NCBI RefSeq assembly: GCF_029223255.1
Contig: NZ_JARHUC010000004.1
Location: 496,001-560,000 of the forward strand
Length of the DNA stretch: 64,000 bases
Direction of reading: 5' to 3'
Source: Albimonas marina
Lineage (GTDB): Bacteria; Pseudomonadota; Alphaproteobacteria; Rhodobacterales; Rhodobacteraceae
The position numbers were made by a program, and so were the translations under genes. The notes beneath the pieces were generated by a model. That model was not told where the DNA came from. It saw only the letters and a list, made by a program, of their open reading frames with translations, and ran no database searches. Below, piece by piece: positions 25,847 to 34,452 of this stretch. Position 1 is the first letter of the stretch. Every line of letters starts with the position of its first letter.

Positions 25847-27177
25847 CAGGCGACTTTCTCCTCACCCACCTTCAGTCCGCCCAGGTCGAGGTCCACGAAG
25901 CGGCCCCCCTCGGCGGCGAGTTTCTTCAGGGTCTCGGCGGGGGCGAAGGCGGGGTCGTCGGCGCCCAGCTTCTCCATCCGCGCCAGCACGGCCCTGGGGC
26001 CGACCATGTCCCCGAACCACATCGGCCCGCCCTTGTCCGAGGGCCAGCCGTAGCCGTTGAGCCAGATCACGTCGATGTCCGACGGCCGCTGCGCCTTGCA
26101 GTCCTCGAGGATGCGCACCCCCTCGTTGATCATCGGGAAGATGCAGGTCTCGATGATCTCGTCCCGGCCCATCGAGGAGGGCTCGGCCCCCGTCACCTCG
26201 CGGATCACCTTCGCGGTGACCTCGGAGGGCGAGCCCTTGCGGTTCTCGTCGTAGTCGTAATAGCCCGCGCCGGTCTTCTGGCCGCGGCGGTCCATCTCGC
26301 ACAGCGCGTCGCGGATCGGGTTCTGGGTCTTGGCGCCCTTGGACCAGCCGATGTCGAGGCCGGCGAGGTCCGACATCTGGTAGGGCCCCATCTTGAAGCC
26401 GAAGGCGTTCAGCGCGGCGTCCACGTCCCAGGGCATCACGCCCTGGTAGACCAGCTTGTTGGCCTGCACCTGGCGCGCGCGCAGGATGCGGTTGCCCACG
26501 AAGCCGGGGCACACGCCCACCAGCGAGGCGACCTTCCCGATCTTCTGGGAGATGTCCATGCAGGTGGCGACCACGTCGTCCGCGGTCTGGTCCGCGCGCA
26601 CGATCTCGAGCAGCTTCATCACGTTGGCGGGCGAGAAGAAGTGCAGCCCGATCACGTCCGCGGGGCGCGAGGTCTGGGCGGCGATGGCGTCGATGTCGAG
26701 GCCCGACGTGTTGGTGCCGAGGATCGCGCCGGGCTTCATCACCTTGTCGAGGTTGGCGAAGATCTTCTTCTTCAGCTCCAGGTCCTCGAACACCGCCTCG
26801 ATGATCAGGTCGCAGTCGGCGAGGTCGGCCATGTCGAGCGTGCCGGTCAGGCGGTCCATGCGCTCGGCCACCTCCTCCTGCGGGAAGCGGCCGCGGTCGG
26901 CGCTGCGCTGGTAGTTGGTGCGCACCACGCCCAGGCCGCGGTCCAGCGCCTCCTGCCGGGTCTCGAGGATCGTCACCGGGATGCCGGCGGAGGCGAAGTT
27001 CATCGAGATGCCGCCCCCCATGGTGCCGGCGCCGATGACGCCGACCTTCTCGACCTTGCGCAGGGGCAGGCCGGCGGGCAGGCCGTCGATCACCCAGGTC
27101 TTGCGGCCGGCCTCGGCGATGTAGGCGCTCAGCGCCTCCTTGTTGGGATCGGCGGCGGTCAGGTCGGCGACGGTCAT
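25846..27177 (-). CDS. 3-hydroxyacyl-CoA dehydrogenase (stand-alone FadB C-terminal part)
   Basis: A 443-residue NAD-dependent dehydrogenase equivalent to the C-terminal two-thirds of FadB/FadJ, without the hydratase half. The Rossmann motif GAGTMGGGI, the [10 protein letters not shown] segment, the catalytic histidine in [17 protein letters not shown] and the tandem C-terminal helical domains are all present. The start is taken at the ATG 9 bases after GGAG; an ATG five codons upstream has no ribosome site. It is first in a five-gene operon whose promoter carries the CTGAC-N4-GTCAG operator about 190 bases upstream. Confidence 0.88.
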   Translation of the reverse strand: MTVADLTAADPNKEALSAYIAEAGRKTWVIDGLPAGLPLRKVEKVGVIGAGTMGGGISMNFASAGIPVTILETRQEALDRGLGVVRTNYQRSADRGRFPQEEVAERMDRLTGTLDMADLADCDLIIEAVFEDLELKKKIFANLDKVMKPGAILGTNTSGLDIDAIAAQTSRPADVIGLHFFSPANVMKLLEIVRADQTADDVVATCMDISQKIGKVASLVGVCPGFVGNRILRARQVQANKLVYQGVMPWDVDAALNAFGFKMGPYQMSDLAGLDIGWSKGAKTQNPIRDALCEMDRRGQKTGAGYYDYDENRKGSPSEVTAKVIREVTGAEPSSMGRDEIIETCIFPMINEGVRILEDCKAQRPSDIDVIWLNGYGWPSDKGGPMWFGDMVGPRAVLARMEKLGADDPAFAPAETLKKLAAEGGRFVDLDLGGLKVGEEKVA

Positions 27178-27370
27178 GGGCGAAGGCTCCATCGGATGCG
27201 CCGGCGGGCGGACGACGTCGCGTCGGCCCCGCGCGGACGCGGAAAGCGGGTCGGGGAAGGACGAGGCGGCGCGCGCGGGCGCGGACCCTCCGGTGCGGAT
27301 GGCGGTCGGTCTCTCCTCCCCTTGGCGCGTCGCGGCTCCGGCGGATCCTGAGCGTCCCCGGTTGAACCGA

Positions 27371-27415
27371 CTGACGAGCGTCAGGACGCTAGGCCGGAGG
27401 GCGTCGCCGGGTCAA
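27371..27415 (-). promoter_or_regulatory. Promoter with CTGAC-N4-GTCAG operator, 3-hydroxyacyl-CoA dehydrogenase operon
   Basis: CTGACGAGCGTCAG (27371-27384) is the third copy of the palindrome seen beside the TetR gene. On the minus strand TTGACC (27410-27415) with TAGCGT 18 bases downstream forms a promoter whose transcription start would fall in the operator. It is about 190 bases upstream of the dehydrogenase start, leaving an untranslated leader with no further feature seen. Confidence 0.7.
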
Positions 27416-27438
27416 GCCTGTCGTCCGGTAAGTGGCGC

Positions 27439-28770
27439 TCAGGCCGTGCCGTCCCGAGACGGTTCGTCGTCCCGCCGCCCCGTGGCGATGGAGCGGACCA
27501 GCCAGAAGGGCGCGAGCCCCAGCCCGGCCGCGACCATCGCCAGCACGAAGCTGGCCCCGTAGCCGCCCGTCAGGTCGTGCAGCAGCCCCGAGGCGAAGCC
27601 CCCGACGGCCGAGCCGATGCCGAGCCCGATGGTGATCATCCCGAACACCGCGCCCACGTTCTGCGGGTAGAGCCGCGCCACCAGCGCCGTCACCACCGGT
27701 CCGCGGGAGCCCATGTTGCAGCCGAAGATCGCCACGAACCCCGCCAGCAGCGCGAAACCGGGCGCGAGCTGCAGGAGCCACAGCACCACCACGCCCAGCG
27801 CGCTCATCGTGAAGGAGGCGGTCAGCACCGGCCGCCGCCCGAAGCGGTCCGCCAGCCAGCCGGTCGCGAGGATGCCGACGATCGAGAGGCCCCCCACCAC
27901 CCCGTAGGCGGTCGCGGCGGCGAGCGGCGAATATCCCAGCTCGGTCAGGTAGGCGACGAGCTGCAGCAGCACCGACCAGGTGCAGACCGCGGTCATCATC
28001 AGCGCCACGAAGAGGCCCAGGAACTCCTTCTCCACCAGGATCCGCTTCGGCGGGAACAGGGAGCGCGAGCGGGGGGCCGAGGGCCAGCGCCCAGCGCTCA
28101 GCCGCCGCCAGGGCAGGGCGACCAGCAGGACCGGGCCCGCGACCAGCAGCGCGCCGCCCATCAGCCGGTAGGCGAAGCGCCAGCCCTCGGCCTCGATGAT
28201 CGCGGCGGCCAGGGGGGCGACGGTGATCATGCCCACCGAGAGGCCCGCGTAGGCGCCGGCCATGGCCATGGTCAGCTCGCCCCGGAACCAGCGCGCGATC
28301 AGGCCCGCGCCCACCGCCATGCCGGCGCCGGCGACGCCGAAGCCGACCATCACGCCGGGGCCCAGCACCGCCATCCACCACTCGGTCATCATCGAGGCGA
28401 TCAGCAGCCCCGCGCCGAACAGCATCAGCCCCGGAACCCAGACCGCGCGGGCGCCGTGGCGGTCGAACATCGCGCCCGCCAGCGGCGCCGCCAGTCCCTG
28501 CGCGATCATGTAGACGGCGTAGATCGAGGAGAATTCGCTCCGGCTCCAGCCCAGGTCCTCGGTCACCGGCAGCAGGAACACCGCGAAGCTCTCGCCCAGG
28601 CCGCGGGCGATCATGTTCATCGCGAAGCACAACGCGACGACGGCGAGGCCCGCGCCCGCCATCTCGCGCCCCTGGAACTCGGGAACGGACGGGCCGGCCG
28701 GGGGAGACCCGGCCGGCCCTGCGCCCCGCGGCGACGCCGCGGGGCCGGCCTGCATCTGCGGTCGTTCCAT
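27439..28770 (-). CDS. MFS transporter (monocarboxylate/oxalate-formate antiporter-like)
   Basis: A 12-helix major facilitator of 443 residues after a Pro/Gly-rich cytoplasmic start. The loop 2-3 signature is present as GAMFDRHGARAV, and a second copy as GWLADRFGRRPV between helices 8 and 9. The sequence style (EFSSIYAVYMIAQGLAAPLAG) fits bacterial MCT/OFA-like carriers of small carboxylates. Its ATG overlaps the stop of the TRAP large permease (ATGA), so it is the last gene of the TRAP operon. The direction of transport is unknown; efflux of an end product would complement TRAP uptake. Confidence 0.85.
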   Translation of the reverse strand: MERPQMQAGPAASPRGAGPAGSPPAGPSVPEFQGREMAGAGLAVVALCFAMNMIARGLGESFAVFLLPVTEDLGWSRSEFSSIYAVYMIAQGLAAPLAGAMFDRHGARAVWVPGLMLFGAGLLIASMMTEWWMAVLGPGVMVGFGVAGAGMAVGAGLIARWFRGELTMAMAGAYAGLSVGMITVAPLAAAIIEAEGWRFAYRLMGGALLVAGPVLLVALPWRRLSAGRWPSAPRSRSLFPPKRILVEKEFLGLFVALMMTAVCTWSVLLQLVAYLTELGYSPLAAATAYGVVGGLSIVGILATGWLADRFGRRPVLTASFTMSALGVVVLWLLQLAPGFALLAGFVAIFGCNMGSRGPVVTALVARLYPQNVGAVFGMITIGLGIGSAVGGFASGLLHDLTGGYGASFVLAMVAAGLGLAPFWLVRSIATGRRDDEPSRDGTA

Positions 28771-30179
28771 CAGCCGTACATCAGGTCCGGCAGCCAGGTG
28801 ATGATCTGCGGGAACACGATCAGCAGCACGATGGTCAGGGCGTCGGCGATGAAGAACAGGAAGATGCCCTTGAACACGTCCGACAGCGGGATGTCGGGGC
28901 GCACGCCGTTGACCACGAAGCAGTTCAGCCCGATGGGCGGCGTGATAAGGCAGACCTCGGCCATCTTCACCACGATGATGCCGAACCAGACCGAGCACTG
29001 CGCCCCGGTCATCCCGAAGGCGCTGTCGGCGGCCGAGACGTCCGGGCCCCCGTTCAGCGCGATCACCGCCGGGTAGACCACCGGCAGCGTCAGCAGCAGC
29101 AGCCCGATCGCGTCCATGAACATGCCCAGCACGACATAGCCCATCAGGATGCCGCCGAGGATCAGGTAGGGGTCCGCGTCGAAGCCCAGGATCCAGGTCG
29201 CGAAGGCCTCGGGCAGGCCCGAGAAGCCCAGGAACCGCCCGAAGATCAGCACGCCCCAGATCAGCGAGAAGATCATCACGACGAGCTTCGAGGTCTCCAT
29301 CAGCGCCGCGCGCAGGGAGGCCCAGCGCATGCCGTTGATCCAGGCCACCACCAGCACCACGAAGGCGCCCAGCGCGCCCGCCTCGGTCGGCGTCGCCCAG
29401 CCGCCGTAGACGGCCGAGACGATGATCACCACCACCGCGATGATCGGGAACAGCCCGGGCAGGGAACGGAACCGCTCCCCCCAGGAGATGCCCTTGATCG
29501 CGGGGCCCGCGTCGGGGTTCATCATCGACCACACGATGATGATGCCCGCGTAGACCACGGCCGAGAAGATGCCCGGCAGGAAGCCCGCCAGCAGCAGCGC
29601 GCCCACGGATTCCTCGACGATGACCGCGTAGATCACGAGGATGGTCGAGGGCGGGATCAGAGAGGCGAGCGTGCCCGCCGCCGCCACCACGCCGGCCGCG
29701 AGGCGCTTGTTGTAGCCCGCCGCCAGCATCTCGGGGATCGCCACGCGGGAGAACACCGCCGCCGTCGCGACCGAGGCGCCCGAGACCGCCGCGAAGCCCG
29801 CCGCCGCGAACACGGACGCCACCGCGAGGCCGCCCGGCACCCAGCCGATCCAGGCCCGCGCGGCGGCGAAGAGCTGCCGCGTCATGCCCGCGTGGAAGGC
29901 CAGGTAGCCGATGAGGATGAACATCGGCAGCAGCCCCAGCACGAAGCTGACGGACTTGGAGAACGGGATCTGCCCCACGGCCGAGGCAGCGCCGTGCCAG
30001 CCGATCAGCTCGACCAGGCCGACCAGCCCCACGATGCCGGCCGCGAAGACCACCCGCACCCCCAGGACCACCAGGATCAGCAGCAGCGCCATGCACAGCA
30101 CGCCGACCTCGGTTGGGTTCATGTAGCCGATGCCGAAGATCGCCTCCGGCTGGCCGTCGATCAGCGCCTGGAAGTTCAC
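28770..30179 (-). CDS. TRAP transporter large permease (DctM family)
   Basis: A highly hydrophobic protein of 469 residues with about 11-13 membrane helices, the transport channel of a tripartite ATP-independent periplasmic transporter. Family segments include FKSVSFVLGLLPMFILIGYLAFHAG near the N-terminus (here beginning FSKSV), ASLIPPSTILVIYA, and ITPPIGLNCFVVNG near the end. The length is slightly above the usual 425-440. The start overlaps the small permease stop. Together they use an ion gradient to import the ligand captured by the binding protein. Confidence 0.92.
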   Translation of the reverse strand: MNFQALIDGQPEAIFGIGYMNPTEVGVLCMALLLILVVLGVRVVFAAGIVGLVGLVELIGWHGAASAVGQIPFSKSVSFVLGLLPMFILIGYLAFHAGMTRQLFAAARAWIGWVPGGLAVASVFAAAGFAAVSGASVATAAVFSRVAIPEMLAAGYNKRLAAGVVAAAGTLASLIPPSTILVIYAVIVEESVGALLLAGFLPGIFSAVVYAGIIIVWSMMNPDAGPAIKGISWGERFRSLPGLFPIIAVVVIIVSAVYGGWATPTEAGALGAFVVLVVAWINGMRWASLRAALMETSKLVVMIFSLIWGVLIFGRFLGFSGLPEAFATWILGFDADPYLILGGILMGYVVLGMFMDAIGLLLLTLPVVYPAVIALNGGPDVSAADSAFGMTGAQCSVWFGIIVVKMAEVCLITPPIGLNCFVVNGVRPDIPLSDVFKGIFLFFIADALTIVLLIVFPQIITWLPDLMYG

Positions 30180-30862
30180 CGGCGGCCCTCCCTCTCGTGG
30201 GCATGGAGCTCGCGCTCATGCACCAGGGCGTCGTCGTCGCGCTCGATCCCGGCCTCGCGGATCTCGCGCTCGGCCTCCTGGGCGGGGGTCAGCTGCAGGG
30301 GCACCGCCACGGGCTCGAGCGAGGGCCAGATCGCGAGGCGCAGGTAGCCGACCGTCTCGATCGCCAGGCGCAGGGCCCAGATCGAGAAGGCGATCGGCAC
30401 CAGCAGCTTGGCGGGCCAGGTCGGGAACTCGATGTCGACGGTGGAGTCGCCGATTTCGTAGGCGTTGAGGAAGAACTCCCAGGAATAGCGGATCAGCACC
30501 ACCACCAGGCACAGGCCCGCGAAGGTGGCCAGCGCCTCGACCAGCCAGCGCAGGCGGCCGGGCAGGGCGCCGATGATCAGCTCCATGCGGATATGGGCGC
30601 CCAGGCGCTGCGCGTAGGCGGCGCCCAGGAAGGCGAAGATCGCGATCGCCTGCTCGGAGATGTCGAGGTAGCCGGTGATCGGGAACCCCGCGATCCGGCT
30701 GGCGATGGAGATCGTGGTGCCGATCATCAGCACGAAGATCGTCACCGCCGCGAAGATGTTCAGCCCGTCCTCGAGCCGCGCCAGCAGCCCCGAGATCGCG
30801 CCCAGCGGACCTCCGCCGTCCGTTCCGCCGGGATGGCTCCCGACCGTGCCCACGCCCGCCAT
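30176..30862 (-). CDS. TRAP transporter small permease (DctQ family)
   Basis: A 228-residue membrane protein with four helices typical of DctQ. ISEQAIAIFAFLGAAYAQRLGAHIRMEL carries the conserved central pattern. The C-terminal cytoplasmic tail (EAEREIREAGIERDDDALVHERELHAHEREGRR in part) is charged and longer than usual. AAAGGAACCCC precedes the ATG. It is separated from the binding-protein gene by 249 bases that hold a very large hairpin. Confidence 0.9.
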   Translation of the reverse strand: MAGVGTVGSHPGGTDGGGPLGAISGLLARLEDGLNIFAAVTIFVLMIGTTISIASRIAGFPITGYLDISEQAIAIFAFLGAAYAQRLGAHIRMELIIGALPGRLRWLVEALATFAGLCLVVVLIRYSWEFFLNAYEIGDSTVDIEFPTWPAKLLVPIAFSIWALRLAIETVGYLRLAIWPSLEPVAVPLQLTPAQEAEREIREAGIERDDDALVHERELHAHEREGRR

Positions 30863-31034
30863 GGGGTTCCTTTCGCATCCGCGCCGAGGAAAGACCCCGG
30901 CGCCGGGCCGCGGGGCGGCCGGTGGGCGGGGCGTTCCTGGAAAATGAAGTTCTGCGCTCCGGCCGGTGGCGCCGCGGCCGGGCCCGCAAGGGGCGCGGGG
31001 GCGGCGAGGCGGCCGGAGATTGCGGAAAGCGGCG

Positions 31035-31102
31035 CGCCGGGGCCGGCGCGGGAGGGGCGGGGGCGCGGCGCGCCCCGCCCGGTCCCCGCGCCGGCCCCGG
31101 CG
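31035..31102 (-). terminator. Large hairpin between TRAP binding-protein and permease genes
   Basis: Perfect 18-bp arms (31035-31052 and 31085-31102, beginning CGCCGGGGCCGGCG) enclose 32 bases that can pair further. It starts about 10 bases after the binding-protein stop. It has no T-tract. It could cause partial termination or protect the 3' end of the binding-protein mRNA, giving more binding protein than permease. Confidence 0.6.
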
Positions 31103-31111
31103 CTCAGGTCG

Positions 31112-32164
31112 TCAGCTCCCCTCGCCCTTGGCGAGCGACATCACCAGGTCGAGAACGGCCTGCGCGTCGAACTTGTCCTGGTTCGCGGCGACCCACTCGT
31201 CCCACACCGGCTTGCCGGCGACCTTGCGGAAGGCGTCGAGCTGCTCCTCGGTGTAGGTCACCTCGGTCAGCGTCTCGCGGAACAGGGGCAGGTTCTTGGC
31301 GTCCGCCTCCTCGTAGGCCGCCTTGTAGACGTCCTTGATCTCGGGCTTCAGGTCCTCGAGCAGCTGCTTGTACTGGTCGGGGAGCGCCTCGTAGGCCGTC
31401 TTCGAGATCACCACCGGGCAGTCCGAGGTGCCGGGGCTCATGTTCGAGGTGAACCAGTCGGCCACTTCCTGGATCTTGTAGGAGGCGTGGGCGTAGGTGT
31501 AGGGCAGGCTCTCGGCGTCGATCGTGCCGCGCTGCAGGGCGGTGTAGACCTCGGTCGCGGGCATCGACTGACGGATCGCGCCCAGCTTCTCCATCGCCTC
31601 GCCCACGCCGCCGCCGGCCCGCACGCGCAGGCCCGCGAAGTCCTCGGGCTTCAGCGGCGGATCGCCGGCGCCCATGAACTCGTACTGCGGCAGGTTGGTG
31701 GTCACGTAGTACATCGCGTTCCACGCCGACATCTCGTCGACCAGGATCGGATGCTCGTAAAGGCCCATGCGGACCTTCCAGGCGGTGTCGAAGTCGGGGA
31801 TCGGCAGGAACGGCATGGTCATGACCATGTTCGCCGGGTTCTTGCCGGGGTGGTAGAAGTTGCAGTAGGCGGCGGCCTCGAACGCGCCGGCCTTCAGCCC
31901 GTCGAGGTTCTCCTTCGCCTTGGAGATCTGCTCGCCGTAGAAGATGCGCATCTTGAACTGGCCGCCGGTCTCCTCCTCGAGACGCTTGGCCATGTGCTCG
32001 ACGCCCGCCGAGAAGGCGCGGGGGTTGCCCCACATCGAGAACTTCCAGAACACGCTGGGGCCGTCGACGTTGGCGGCCGAGGCGGCCGAAGGCGCGACGA
32101 GGCCGAGAACGGCGGCGGCGAGGACGGCTTTCGCGCCCTTCCGCAGGTTGCGGCGGTGGGTCAT
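31112..32164 (-). CDS. TRAP transporter solute-binding protein (DctP family)
   Basis: A periplasmic binding protein of 350 residues. A signal peptide (KAVLAAAVLGLVAPSAASA, cleavage before ANV, about residue 30) is followed by the DctP fold. A conserved arginine in the LRVRAGGGVGEAMEKLGA region normally contacts the ligand carboxylate. The YGEQISKAKENLDGLKAGAFEAA block and WFTSNMSPGTSDC are recognisable. Ligands of this family are organic acids such as 2-oxo or hydroxy acids. The ATG after AGGGAGGTGTC was chosen; a longer reading lacks a signal peptide at its start. Confidence 0.9.
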   Translation of the reverse strand: MTHRRNLRKGAKAVLAAAVLGLVAPSAASAANVDGPSVFWKFSMWGNPRAFSAGVEHMAKRLEEETGGQFKMRIFYGEQISKAKENLDGLKAGAFEAAAYCNFYHPGKNPANMVMTMPFLPIPDFDTAWKVRMGLYEHPILVDEMSAWNAMYYVTTNLPQYEFMGAGDPPLKPEDFAGLRVRAGGGVGEAMEKLGAIRQSMPATEVYTALQRGTIDAESLPYTYAHASYKIQEVADWFTSNMSPGTSDCPVVISKTAYEALPDQYKQLLEDLKPEIKDVYKAAYEEADAKNLPLFRETLTEVTYTEEQLDAFRKVAGKPVWDEWVAANQDKFDAQAVLDLVMSLAKGEGS

Positions 32165-32343
32165 GACACCTCCCTGTGTCGGTCCGGGGCGCTCTTTTCG
32201 GCGCCTTGGATGGCATGGCGGGCGGCGACGCCGCCCTGTCCGAACGTCAGGAGAGACAGGCCGGCGGGGCCAAGTCAACCGTCGTCAGCCGCCATTCAGC
32301 CCGAACCCGCCGCGGGGCGCCGGATTCGGGCCAAGTCCTTGTC

Positions 32344-33789
32344 TCAAGGCAGCAGTTTGCCGGGGTTGAGGAGGCCGTCGGGGTCCATCGCGGCCTTCAG
32401 CCGGCGCATCAGCGCCATCTCGACCGGGTCCTTCAGGCGAGCCATCTCGTGCATCCTCAACCGGCCGACGCCATGCTCGGCGGTGATCGAGCCGTTCATC
32501 TCGGCCACCAGGTCGTGGACGATGCGGTTGATGGCGTGGGTCTCGGCCTTCCAGTCGGCGTCGGTCCAGTCCTCGGGGCGGATCGGGTTGTAGTGCAGGT
32601 TGCCGTCGCCGGCATGGCCGAAGGTGCAGGGGCGGAAGCCGGGGTAGACGGCTTCCAGCGCCGCGTCGGCCTTCTCGACGAACTCGGGGATGCGGGAGAC
32701 GGGGACCGAGATGTCGTGCTTGATCCCGGCGCCGGCGCGCTGCTGCACCTCCGCCTGGTCCTCGCGGATGCGCCAGAGCTTCTGCGCCTGTTCGACCGAG
32801 GAAGGGAGGATCGCGTCGGTGGCGATGCCCTGTTCCAGCGCCTCGCCCAGCGCGGCCTCCAGCGCCTCCGCCATCTTGCCCTGCGGGCCGGGGCCGTCGA
32901 CCTGCAGCAGGACGCGCCATTCGGAGCCGGGCATCGGATCCTCGTGGCCCATGGTCTGGGCGGCGAGCGTGAAGCAGATCTCGTGCATCAGCTCGAAGGC
33001 GGTGACGGTCTCGCCCATCGCCGACTTCATCAGGGCCAGAAGCTCGATCCCGGCCTTGGCGGAGGGGACGGCGACCAGCGCCACGGCGCTGTCCTTGGGC
33101 ATCGGGAACAGCTTCAGCGTGGCGGCGGTGATGATCCCCAGCGTGCCCTCCGAGCCGAGGAACACCTGCTTCATGTCGTAGCCGGCGTTGTCCTTGCGCA
33201 GCGCCCGCAGGCCGTCCCAGATCTCGCCCTGCGCGGTCACCACCTCCAGCCCCAGCACCAGCGCGCGGGCGTTGCCGTAGCGCAGGACCTGCACGCCGCC
33301 GGCGTTGGTCGAGAGGTTCCCGCCGATCTGGCAGGTCCCCTCGGCGGCCAGCGACAGGGGGAACAGGCGGTCGTGCCTCGCGGCCTCCTCCTGCACCGTC
33401 TGCAGGACCACGCCGGCCTCGACCGTCATCGAGTCGTTCAGCGGGTCGACCTCCCGGATGCGGTTCATCCGGGCGAGGGAGAGGATGATCTCCGAGCGGC
33501 CCATGTGCGGCTGCCCGCCGCCGGTCAGGCCGGTGTTGCCGGACTGGGGGACGATGGGGGTTCCGGTCTCGGCGCAGATCTTCACGATGGCCGCGACTTC
33601 GGCGGTGGACTCGGGGCGCATCACCAGCGGGACCTCGCCCTTCCAGCCGTCGCGCCAGGCGGTGACGTGGCCGTCGAGGGCGGAGGGGTCCTCGGTGAAG
33701 CCCTTCGGGCCGACGGCGGCCTTCAGGCGGGCGATCACCTCGGGCGGGACGGGGGCGGCGCCGGGCAGGGGATAGAGACGGTCGTCCAT
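32344..33789 (-). CDS. FAD-binding D-2-hydroxyacid dehydrogenase (GlcD/D-2-HGDH/D-LDH type)
   Basis: A 481-residue flavoprotein of the vanillyl-alcohol-oxidase/PCMH fold. It has the FAD-binding stretch IVPQSGNTGLTGGGQP and CQIGGNLSTNAGG, then the FAD-oxidase C domain with FGHAGDGNLHYN, whose histidines bind metal in D-2-hydroxyglutarate and D-lactate dehydrogenases, and ITAEHGVGRLR. It oxidises a D-2-hydroxyacid to the 2-oxoacid and passes electrons to an electron carrier. It follows the RraA-like gene by 9 bases, so its product may be the aldolase substrate, or the reverse. Confidence 0.88.
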   Translation of the reverse strand: MDDRLYPLPGAAPVPPEVIARLKAAVGPKGFTEDPSALDGHVTAWRDGWKGEVPLVMRPESTAEVAAIVKICAETGTPIVPQSGNTGLTGGGQPHMGRSEIILSLARMNRIREVDPLNDSMTVEAGVVLQTVQEEAARHDRLFPLSLAAEGTCQIGGNLSTNAGGVQVLRYGNARALVLGLEVVTAQGEIWDGLRALRKDNAGYDMKQVFLGSEGTLGIITAATLKLFPMPKDSAVALVAVPSAKAGIELLALMKSAMGETVTAFELMHEICFTLAAQTMGHEDPMPGSEWRVLLQVDGPGPQGKMAEALEAALGEALEQGIATDAILPSSVEQAQKLWRIREDQAEVQQRAGAGIKHDISVPVSRIPEFVEKADAALEAVYPGFRPCTFGHAGDGNLHYNPIRPEDWTDADWKAETHAINRIVHDLVAEMNGSITAEHGVGRLRMHEMARLKDPVEMALMRRLKAAMDPDGLLNPGKLLP

Positions 33790-33798
33790 CTTGGTCTT

Positions 33799-34452
33799 TC
33801 AGATCTTGGCGAATTTCTGCAGCGCGTCGCGGAAGGAGAGGCCGTTGCGCATCTCCTCCATCGCGCGGGCGTCGTCGCGGGCGTAGCCGAGGGCGAGCTC
33901 GGCGATCTCTTCGGCGCGGTCGGCGGGCAGGACCACCACCCCGGTCCCGTCGGCGACGATCACGTCGCCGGGGGAGACGGGGATGCCGGCGGCGACGATC
34001 GGCTCGTTGATCGCCTCGACCCGGATGCGGGTCTTGCCTGGCGTGGGGACCATGTGGGCGGAGAAGACGGGGAAGCCGAACTCGAGGATCTCCTCGCGGT
34101 CGCGCACGCCGCCGTCGACGATCAGGCCCTCGATCCCCTTCAGCTTGGCGGCGTAGGAGGCCATGCCGCCCCAGGTGGAGACGGGCGCGCCCCCGTTCGC
34201 CACCACGATCACGTCGCCGGGGCCGGCGGCGTCGATCATGTGCCCGACCTTGAAGTCGGAGGTGGGGAAGGAGCCTTTGGGCCCGGTGACCTCGCGCGCG
34301 GTGACCGCGCGGCCGACGCAGCGCAGGCCGGGGCCGGCGGCGTGCAGGCCCAGCATCACGCCGCCGGCGCCGGTCTCGTCGATGGCGTTGGCGAGCGTGG
34401 GGGTGGCGAGGGTGCGGAGGCTGTCCAGCACCTCGTCGGGAACGCGGGTCAT
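33799..34452 (-). CDS. RraA-like aldolase/decarboxylase family protein
   Basis: A 217-residue member of the RraA/HMG-CHA aldolase fold. The core GDVIVVANGGAPVSTWGGMASYAAKLKGIEGLIVDGGVRD (in separate blocks from about residue 78 to 118) contains the arginine-aspartate pair of VRD used by 4-hydroxy-4-methyl-2-oxoglutarate aldolases and oxaloacetate decarboxylases. Those enzymes release pyruvate from 2-oxo dicarboxylates. The ATG overlaps the stop of the E1-like gene. Placement between an E1-like 2-oxoacid enzyme and a D-2-hydroxyacid dehydrogenase supports a role in 2-oxoacid cleavage over a role in RNase E control. Confidence 0.8.
   Translation of the reverse strand: MTRVPDEVLDSLRTLATPTLANAIDETGAGGVMLGLHAAGPGLRCVGRAVTAREVTGPKGSFPTSDFKVGHMIDAAGPGDVIVVANGGAPVSTWGGMASYAAKLKGIEGLIVDGGVRDREEILEFGFPVFSAHMVPTPGKTRIRVEAINEPIVAAGIPVSPGDVIVADGTGVVVLPADRAEEIAELALGYARDDARAMEEMRNGLSFRDALQKFAKI

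Noticed and set aside
27439-30219. Apparent 926-residue fusion upstream of the MFS gene
   Set aside because: The extra N-terminal sequence is the shifted frame of the TRAP large permease. The MFS ATG at 28770 overlaps the TRAP stop as ATGA.
32235-32260. CCTGTC-N5-GTCAGG before the TRAP binding-protein gene as a fourth TetR site
   Set aside because: The spacer is 5 bases instead of 4 and one half-site has a mismatch. It overlaps another dyad (CCTGTC-N14-GACAGG). Too weak to include.
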